The translations under genes and the position numbers were made by a program. Below are positions 58,923-64,000 of a stretch of 64,000 nucleotides of DNA, piece by piece (the first letter of the stretch is position 1; the number at the start of each line of letters is the position of its first letter). The stretch comes from Thalassobius sp049116315. GTDB taxonomy: Bacteria > Pseudomonadota > Alphaproteobacteria > Rhodobacterales > Rhodobacteraceae. Location of the stretch: assembly GCA_049116315.1 (NCBI GenBank), contig JAGDZD010000005.1, forward strand, positions 124,001 through 188,000, read 5' to 3'. A model generated the notes under the pieces. The model saw nothing but the letters and a program-made list of their open reading frames with translations, did not search any database and was not told where the DNA came from.

Positions 58923-59546
58923 ATGATTGACACTGGATTTCTCATCACCGGCTTTGTGACACTGTTTGTCATCATGGACCCCATCGGCCTGACCCCGATG
59001 TTTATTGCGCTGACCCAAGGGATGTCTCCGGCCAAACGGCGCGCCATTGCGCTACGTAGCTGCCTCATCGCTGGGCTCCTGCTGAGCCTGTTTGCCCTCT
59101 TAGGTGAAACCGCGTTGGAGTTTGTCGGCATCTCGATGCCAGCGTTCCGTATTGCTGGCGGGATGCTGTTGTTCCTCACCTCACTCGACATGCTGTTTCA
59201 GCGCCGCCAGAAGCGGCGCGAAGACCAAGCCGAAGAAGAAGACTTAGGAGACGATCCGTCGGTGTTTCCTATGGCCATGCCGCTGATTGCCGGACCAGGC
59301 TCAATCGCCACCGTGATCTTGCTGGCAGGACAACAAACAGATCTGGTCGGTTACACGATGGTTTTTGCCATCATGTTCGCCGTTTTGCTGATCGCCGTGG
59401 TGCTGTTCTTGGCCGGCGGCATTCTAGAACGCATCTTGGGCAACACAGGGATCAATGTTGTGACCCGCCTGCTGGGCATGCTGCTGGCAGCGCTGTCCGT
59501 TCAATTCGTGCTAGACGGCCTCAAAGCTTTCGGATTTGCGAGCTAG
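58923..59546 (+). CDS. MarC family integral membrane protein
   Basis: A 207-residue membrane protein of the MarC/UPF0056 family with six helices: LITGFVTLFVIMDPIGLTPM at the start, LIAGLLLSLFALLGETALEF next, FRIAGGMLLFLTSLDMLF, then MAMPLIAGPGSIATVILLAG, and two more to the end. A charged cytoplasmic loop (QRRQKRREDQAEEEDLGDD) splits the halves. The transported substrate, if any, is unknown for the family, and the link to multiple antibiotic resistance has been disproved. It precedes a copy of the three-hairpin element. Confidence 0.9.
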   Translation: MIDTGFLITGFVTLFVIMDPIGLTPMFIALTQGMSPAKRRAIALRSCLIAGLLLSLFALLGETALEFVGISMPAFRIAGGMLLFLTSLDMLFQRRQKRREDQAEEEDLGDDPSVFPMAMPLIAGPGSIATVILLAGQQTDLVGYTMVFAIMFAVLLIAVVLFLAGGILERILGNTGINVVTRLLGMLLAALSVQFVLDGLKAFGFAS

Positions 59547-59553
59547 CGGCCAC

Positions 59554-59617
59554 ATTTTCTGCAAGAAAATGAAACGGAAAATGTGCATTTTCCGGACCGG
59601 AATTTTTCAAATTCCGC
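59554..59617. repeat. Three-hairpin dispersed element, copy 2
   Basis: TTTTC-TGCAA-GAAAA (59555-59569), CGGAAAAT-GTGC-ATTTTCCG (59575-59594) and CGGAATTT-TTC-AAATTCCG (59598-59616), the same gap-free layout as at 37741-37804. It starts 8 bases after the marC stop and ends 9 bases before the usg stop, filling the gap between two convergent genes. It could serve as a terminator for both, but it lacks a T-run. Confidence 0.7.
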
Positions 59618-59625
59618 AATGCGGC

Positions 59626-59895
59626 TCAGTGAAGTGTGAACTCACCGGTCACGTGGCGCCATTCCCCTGCGGACACTTGTTTGCGATGGACAAACCGGAT
59701 GGAATGGAGCGGCCCGTCAATTTCGCGTTGCCAATATTCGACAAATTCGAACAGTCGCGGATGGTCTGGAGCCAGATCATAGGACTGCCACACGAATGTG
59801 TTCAGGACATGGGTATAGTCGGGCATGTGATAGAAGAATTCAGCGGTGGTTAGGCCGTAGCCTTTGAGCATCAATTCGGTTTCTGATATCTCCAT
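59626..59895 (-). CDS. usg: Usg family protein
   Basis: An 89-residue protein that fits the Usg family of alphaproteobacteria, annotated from its position near trp genes as a possible phosphoribosylanthranilate isomerase subunit, without proven function. Typical sequence is ELMLKGYGLTTAEFFYHMPD, YTHVLNTFVWQSYDLAPDHP and FVEYWQREIDGPLHSIRFVH, densely conserved aromatic residues. The ATG at 59895 has a strong AAAGGAG site at 8-base spacing; an upstream TTG does not. No trp genes are adjacent here. Confidence 0.85.
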   Translation of the reverse strand: MEISETELMLKGYGLTTAEFFYHMPDYTHVLNTFVWQSYDLAPDHPRLFEFVEYWQREIDGPLHSIRFVHRKQVSAGEWRHVTGEFTLH

Positions 59896-60087
59896 TTGCA
59901 ATCTCCTTTGCTTGACGTCTGCAACAAGGGTGCCAACGGCAAATTAAACACCAACAATATCATCACATTAGCCACAGTTCCCCCTGCCAAAGCCCGGTTC
60001 CCAACCACGGCCATTGCGCCCTAGATCATGACGGTGCTATAACCTGTGTAACAAAATATAGACAAACAAGCAGAGCGGCCGACCTAC

Positions 60088-62826
60088 GTGAGCGATACGC
60101 CAGAAACCCCTGAAAACGACGAAGAAAACACTCCGCAAAAGCCTGTCTACGACGGGCCCAGCGTCTCGATTACGGATGAGATGAAATCATCCTATCTGGA
60201 CTATGCGATGAGTGTGATTGTCAGCCGTGCCATTCCTGACCTGAGGGATGGCCTAAAGCCCGTTCACCGGCGCATTCTTTATGCGATGCACGAGACAGGC
60301 AACAGCTTTGACAAGAGCTATCGGAAATCAGCACGTCCTGTTGGCGATGTTATGGGTAAGTATCACCCCCACGGCGACAGCGCGATCTATGATGCCTTGG
60401 TGCGGATGGCACAGGACTTCTCGATGTCCTTGCCCCTGCTCGATGGTCAGGGCAACTTTGGCTCGATGGACGGGGATAACCCCGCGGCGATGCGCTATAC
60501 CGAAGTGCGCATGGATAAGCCTGCGGCCTTCTTGTTAAACGACATCGACAAAGAAACCGTTGATTTTCAAGACAACTACGATGGCAAAGACCAAGAGCCA
60601 ACCGTTCTGCCCGCGCGTTTTCCAAACATGTTGGTTAACGGTGCGGGTGGTATTGCGGTTGGTATGGCCACCAATATCCCGCCTCACAACCTTGGCGAAG
60701 TCATCGATGCCTGTCAGGCCTTGATTGTGAACCCGGATTTGACCAGCGAAGAGCTGATCAACTATGTGCCCGGTCCTGACTTTCCAACTGGCGGGTTGAT
60801 GCTGGGGCGCTCTGGTGCTCGCAAAGCCTATCTCGAAGGGCGCGGCAGCGTTGTGATCCGCGCCAAGACCCGCGTCGAAGAGATCCGCCGCGACCGCTAT
60901 GCGATTGTTGTGGATGAGATCCCCTATCAGGTCAATAAAGCCTCGATGATCGAAAAGATCGCCGAGCAGGTGCGCGACAAAAAGATCGAAGGCGTTTCGC
61001 ATGTGCAAGATGAATCCGATCGCAACGGTGTTCGGGTGGTTGTTGAACTTAAGCGCGACGCCACGGCCGAAGTTGTCTTGAACCAGCTGTTCCGCTTTAC
61101 GCCGATGCAAACCTCTTTTGGCTGCAACATGTTGGCGCTGAATGGCGGACGGCCAGAAACCCTGACGCTGCGCCGGTTCCTGACGTGCTTTATTGATTTC
61201 CGCGAAGATGTCGTGGCGCGCCGCACGGCCTTTGAGCTGAGAAAAGCTCGGGAACGCAGTCACATCCTGTGTGGCTTGGCGGTGGCTGTATCCAACGTGG
61301 ACGAAGTGGTCGCCACAATTCGCAGCTCGGCCGATGGCGCCGAGGCGCGTGAAAAGCTGATGACGCGTCGCTGGCCTGCGGGCAGCATCGCGGAATACAT
61401 CAAGCTGATTGATGATCCGACCCACAAGATGAACGACGACGGGACCTATAACCTGTCCGAAACCCAAGCGCGGGCCATTTTGGATCTGCGGTTGCAGCGC
61501 CTCACCCAGATTGGCGTGACCGAAGTCACGGATGAGTTGCAAGCGCTGGCGGCCAAAATCCGCGAATGCTTGGATATTTTGTCCTCACGCGACCGGATCA
61601 TGAGCATCATCTCGGATGAGTTGAGCGAAGTGCGCGATCAATTTGCTGTCGACCGCCGCACCCAGATCGTTGACTGGTCTGGCGACATGGAAGACGAAGA
61701 CTTGATCGAGCGCGAGGACATGGTGGTGACCGTGACCTCGGGCGGGTACATCAAGCGCACACCTCTGGCGGATTTCCGGGCGCAAAAGCGCGGCGGCAAA
61801 GGCCTGTCGGGGATGCAGACCAAAGAAGAAGATGTGGTCACCACGCTCTTTGTGGCCAACACGCACACTCAGCTGTTGTTCTTTACGACCGATGGCATGG
61901 CTTACAAGCTGAAGACATGGCGTCTGCCCCAAGGGGGACGCACCTCTAAGGGCAAAGCCATTGTCAATATCCTGCCGATCCCAACAGGGGTATCGATCGC
62001 AGCCATCATGCCGGTGGATCGCGACGAAAAGGAATGGAGCGATTTACAGATCATCTTTGCCACCAGCGCTGGCGATGTACGCCGCAACGCGCTGAGCGAT
62101 TTCACCAATGTGAAGTCGAACGGCAAAATTGCGATGAAGCTGCCTGAAAACGTTGAGCTGGTGAATGCGCGCATTGCCTCTGAAGAAGACGATGTGATGC
62201 TGGTGACCAACTCGGGTCGTGCCATTCGCTTCCCCACCACGGATGTTCGCATCTTTAAGGGGCGTGATTCCACGGGTGTACGGGGCATCAAACTGACAGA
62301 CGACACCGTGGTGTCGATGTCTGTGATCCGTCACACACGCTATACCCCAGAAGAACGGGCCGCCTATCTCAAAATGCGCCGTGCTATGGCCGGCTTGGCT
62401 GATGACGTCGATGCACAAGATGATGACGCCGTGGCCGAAGATCCAAACTTCTCGACCGAGCTTTATGCCGAGATGTCAGCTGTAGAGAACCTGCTGCTGA
62501 CCATCACCGAAGACGGTGCAGGCAAACTCAGCTCGTCGCATGACTATCCGGTACGGGGACGTGGCGGCATGGGCGTGATGGCGATGGACAAAGCCATGCG
62601 CGGCGGGGCGTTGATTGCCTCCTTCCCGGTTGAGCTTGACGATCAGATCATGCTGGCCACCTCAAAGGGTCAGTCGATCCGGGTGCCGGTGGATGGCATC
62701 TCGTTCCGCTCTCGCTCGGCGGGGGGCGTAAGGGTCTTTAACACCGGCAAAGGGGAAACCGTTGTTTCGGTGGCACGGATCGTCGAACAGGACGAGCCCG
62801 AAGAGGACGATGCAACCGAAGAATGA
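60088..62826 (+). CDS. gyrA: DNA gyrase subunit A
   Basis: A 912-residue type II topoisomerase subunit that cuts and rejoins DNA for negative supercoiling, together with GyrB. The catalytic tyrosine is Tyr137 in AAMRYTEVRM. The quinolone-determining region is at 91-110 (KYHPHGDSAIYDALVRMAQD), with the wild-type Ser98 and Asp102 at the positions of E. coli Ser83 and Asp87, so no resistance change is seen there. The GyrA-box QKRGGKG at 566-572 marks gyrase as against topoisomerase IV. An acidic insert is seen near 770-790 and the tail is acidic (EQDEPEEDDATEE). A strong terminator follows after 21 bases. The start is GTG at 60088 (first codon gtg, agc, gat). Confidence 0.98.
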   Translation: MSDTPETPENDEENTPQKPVYDGPSVSITDEMKSSYLDYAMSVIVSRAIPDLRDGLKPVHRRILYAMHETGNSFDKSYRKSARPVGDVMGKYHPHGDSAIYDALVRMAQDFSMSLPLLDGQGNFGSMDGDNPAAMRYTEVRMDKPAAFLLNDIDKETVDFQDNYDGKDQEPTVLPARFPNMLVNGAGGIAVGMATNIPPHNLGEVIDACQALIVNPDLTSEELINYVPGPDFPTGGLMLGRSGARKAYLEGRGSVVIRAKTRVEEIRRDRYAIVVDEIPYQVNKASMIEKIAEQVRDKKIEGVSHVQDESDRNGVRVVVELKRDATAEVVLNQLFRFTPMQTSFGCNMLALNGGRPETLTLRRFLTCFIDFREDVVARRTAFELRKARERSHILCGLAVAVSNVDEVVATIRSSADGAEAREKLMTRRWPAGSIAEYIKLIDDPTHKMNDDGTYNLSETQARAILDLRLQRLTQIGVTEVTDELQALAAKIRECLDILSSRDRIMSIISDELSEVRDQFAVDRRTQIVDWSGDMEDEDLIEREDMVVTVTSGGYIKRTPLADFRAQKRGGKGLSGMQTKEEDVVTTLFVANTHTQLLFFTTDGMAYKLKTWRLPQGGRTSKGKAIVNILPIPTGVSIAAIMPVDRDEKEWSDLQIIFATSAGDVRRNALSDFTNVKSNGKIAMKLPENVELVNARIASEEDDVMLVTNSGRAIRFPTTDVRIFKGRDSTGVRGIKLTDDTVVSMSVIRHTRYTPEERAAYLKMRRAMAGLADDVDAQDDDAVAEDPNFSTELYAEMSAVENLLLTITEDGAGKLSSSHDYPVRGRGGMGVMAMDKAMRGGALIASFPVELDDQIMLATSKGQSIRVPVDGISFRSRSAGGVRVFNTGKGETVVSVARIVEQDEPEEDDATEE

Positions 62827-62847
62827 TTTGGGTGCTCATGACTAAAG

Positions 62848-62876
62848 AAAACGCCGCCCCAAAAGGGCGGCGTTTT
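62848..62876. terminator. Bidirectional terminator after gyrA
   Basis: A perfect 12-bp stem AAAACGCCGCCC (62848-62859) with GGGCGGCGTTTT (62865-62876) around CAAAA, 21 bases past the gyrA stop. Both strands read into a short T-run. Confidence 0.9.
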
Positions 62877-62879
62877 GCG

Positions 62880-62909
62880 TTGGCCTTCAAAAATCAGAAT
62901 GTTTATGCT
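62880..62909 (+). promoter_or_regulatory. Promoter-like sequence before the candidate small RNA
   Basis: TTGGCC (62880-62885) and TATGCT (62904-62909) are separated by 18 bases and resemble sigma-70 -35 and -10 boxes. Transcription would start near 62917. The match is moderate. Confidence 0.4.
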
Positions 62910-62916
62910 AGGATAG

Positions 62917-63049
62917 CCCTTAGGACGAGCCAGTTGGTTCTAGGGAAACCAACGTAATCTCGCCCGCCTCCCCGATGTTTCGCATTGTAAATGGTTGCCT
63001 GTCTTACCCAGTAAAGAAGGGCCGATGCTTTGCGCTTCGACCCTTTTTT
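62917..63049 (+). ncRNA. Candidate small RNA between gyrA and the M32 carboxypeptidase gene
   Basis: A stretch of about 130 bases without a plausible gene lies between a promoter-like sequence and an intrinsic terminator. It folds a 7-bp hairpin (GTTGGTT 62933-62939 with AACCAAC 62947-62953). It then carries a pyrimidine-rich CCTCCCC (62967-62973) that could pair with Shine-Dalgarno sequences. It ends with a stem of GGGCCGATGC (63019-63028) with GCTTCGACCC (63034-63043), two mismatches, followed by six T. The ends are estimates. A 78-codon frame on the other strand exists but lacks start signals. Confidence 0.45.
63019..63049 (+). terminator. Intrinsic terminator of the candidate small RNA
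   Basis: A ten-base stem with two mismatches, a five-base loop and six T (63044-63049), reading on the plus strand. It also lies about 94 bases downstream of the convergent carboxypeptidase stop. Confidence 0.7.
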
Positions 63050-63142
63050 ATTTGCCCGTTTCAAACAATCTAAATCAGCAAGGGTGTTTACTGGGCGAAG
63101 CAAGGGTGCGCGCGTTGGCGCGCCCTGCCCTGACCGCAAAAC

Positions 63143-64000
63143 TTACAGGCCGTAGATCCCGCTGAACTTCTTCTCAAGATAAGCCAGCAAAGGCTCTGGG
63201 CCCGGTGCCATACCGCTGGCCTTGGCGATCACTTCGCTTGGCTCATATAGCCCACCGTGGGTTTGTAGGTTCTCCTTAAGCCAGCCGGTGGCTGGTGCCA
63301 GATCCCCTTGCGCCAACTGGCTCTCGAGATTGGGCTGCGCGGCGGATAGGGCCTCGTATAGGCATCCCGCATAGACATTCCCAAGGCTATAGGTTGGGAA
63401 ATAGCCAAACAGGCCCACGGACCAATGCACATCTTGCAAGCACCCATTCGACGGCTTGTCCACGGCATAGCCAAAGTCCGCCTCAAAGCGATCATTCCAC
63501 GCCGCCTCGAGATCGTTGACCGCAAGATCCCCAGACATCAAAGCCCGCTCAAGGTCAAATCGCAGCATCACATGCAGATTGTATTGCACCTCATCCGCTT
63601 CGGTCCGGATATACCCGTCATGGACTCGGTTCACTGTGGCATAGAAGTCTTGCGCGGAATCGATGCCAAAGTCGCCAAAGCTGTCTTTCATTTCACCAAA
63701 CAGCCAGCTGGTGAACGCCGCCGAGCGCCCCAGCTGGTTCTCATAGATCCGGCTCTGGCTTTCGTGCACCCCCATTGACACACCGCTCCCCAGAGGGGTC
63801 AGCAAATAGGCGTCATCAATGTTCTGCTCATAGCAGGCATGCCCCACTTCGTGGATCGTGGAATAAAAGCAATTGAACGGATCATGTTCGCTGACCCGGG
63901 TGGTGATGCGCACATCCTGCCCGCTGCCAGAGCTGAACGGATGCACGGCCTTGTCAATGCGACCATGGTTCAGATCATACCCAAAGGTGGTCGCCAATTT
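63143..64000 (-). CDS. M32 family carboxypeptidase (partial, C-terminal part)
   Basis: 285 residues of a zinc carboxypeptidase of the M32 (thermostable carboxypeptidase Taq) family; the gene continues beyond the right edge, so its start is not in the window. The zinc motif is HEVGHACYEQ (HExxH, about 50 residues into the visible part). The third ligand Glu is in MGVHESQSRIYENQLGRSAA, and the family blocks RTEADEVQYNLHVMLRFDLE and DVHWSVGLFGYFPTYSLGNV follow. Complete family members have about 500 residues. It trims C-terminal amino acids from peptides in the cytoplasm. Confidence 0.93.
   Translation of the reverse strand, partial: KLATTFGYDLNHGRIDKAVHPFSSGSGQDVRITTRVSEHDPFNCFYSTIHEVGHACYEQNIDDAYLLTPLGSGVSMGVHESQSRIYENQLGRSAAFTSWLFGEMKDSFGDFGIDSAQDFYATVNRVHDGYIRTEADEVQYNLHVMLRFDLERALMSGDLAVNDLEAAWNDRFEADFGYAVDKPSNGCLQDVHWSVGLFGYFPTYSLGNVYAGCLYEALSAAQPNLESQLAQGDLAPATGWLKENLQTHGGLYEPSEVIAKASGMAPGPEPLLAYLEKKFSGIYGL

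Noticed and set aside
62903..63139. 78-codon minus-strand frame downstream of the carboxypeptidase gene
   Set aside because: It lacks start signals and crosses the intrinsic terminator and hairpin of the candidate small RNA.

Overview
The window looks like a chromosomal segment of a marine alphaproteobacterium of the order Rhodobacterales (Roseobacter group). The basis is the style of the proteins (monomeric NADP isocitrate dehydrogenase, ectoine hydrolase, dimethylglycine dehydrogenase, PcaIJF, Usg protein, Tad pilus set), the moderately high GC content, and tRNAs with encoded CCA. This assignment is inference from protein recognition; no search was run.

Layout. 1-6587: a Tad/Flp pilus locus (tadB end, tadC, a TadG-like beta-helix protein, flp, prepilin peptidase, cpaB, cpaE, two TadE-like pseudopilins), with no secretin gene inside it. 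6656-16726: ordinary metabolic genes (DUF938 methyltransferase, AhpD-like protein, dimethylglycine dehydrogenase, panC-panB, pirin, 2-hydroxyacid dehydrogenase, SH3 protein, BON-MscS channel). 16790-22679: an accessory-looking stretch bounded by tRNA-Gln and tRNA-Glu. It holds an IS3-like transposase remnant, a large RTX/DUF4214 protein, a frameshifted VOC pseudogene and a small two-gene unit. 22823-29470: a YghU-type GST, an IlvD/Edd dehydratase, and a lysine/aminoadipate module (Lrp regulator, aminoadipate-semialdehyde dehydrogenase, saccharopine/lysine dehydrogenase family). 29576-33349: a fused flavin/iron-sulfur oxidoreductase, a GST and a divergent LysR regulator. 33416-37651: the end of the beta-ketoadipate pathway (pcaI-pcaJ-pcaF) with its IclR regulator, then a TauE-type permease. 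37863-43996: monomeric isocitrate dehydrogenase and two tandem chemoreceptors. 44301-50182: an ectoine/diaminobutyrate catabolic set (class V and class III aminotransferases, ectoine hydrolase DoeA, an ArgE-type deacetylase, a GntR regulator). 50296-52945: gmd and fcl, divergent, which make GDP-L-fucose. 53113-64000: tRNA(CAT), small proteins, NUDIX, SDR, ndk, DUF2087 protein, ABC-F ATPase, MarC, Usg, gyrA, a candidate small RNA, and the start-less 3' part of an M32 carboxypeptidase gene running off the right edge.

How it fits together. Several catabolic routes (dimethylglycine, lysine, beta-ketoadipate, ectoine) feed C1 units, acetyl-CoA, succinyl-CoA or aspartate into central metabolism, each with a local regulator or a visible palindromic operator. 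Chemotaxis receptors, Tad pilus and RTX protein suggest a surface-attaching lifestyle.

Most noteworthy non-coding signals: a 64-bp three-hairpin element present twice with a compensatory base change in one stem; a triple-hairpin 3' UTR after the TadG-like gene whose first loop carries CCTCCT; a promoter-to-terminator unit after gyrA that looks like a small RNA; and several clean palindromes upstream of individual genes.
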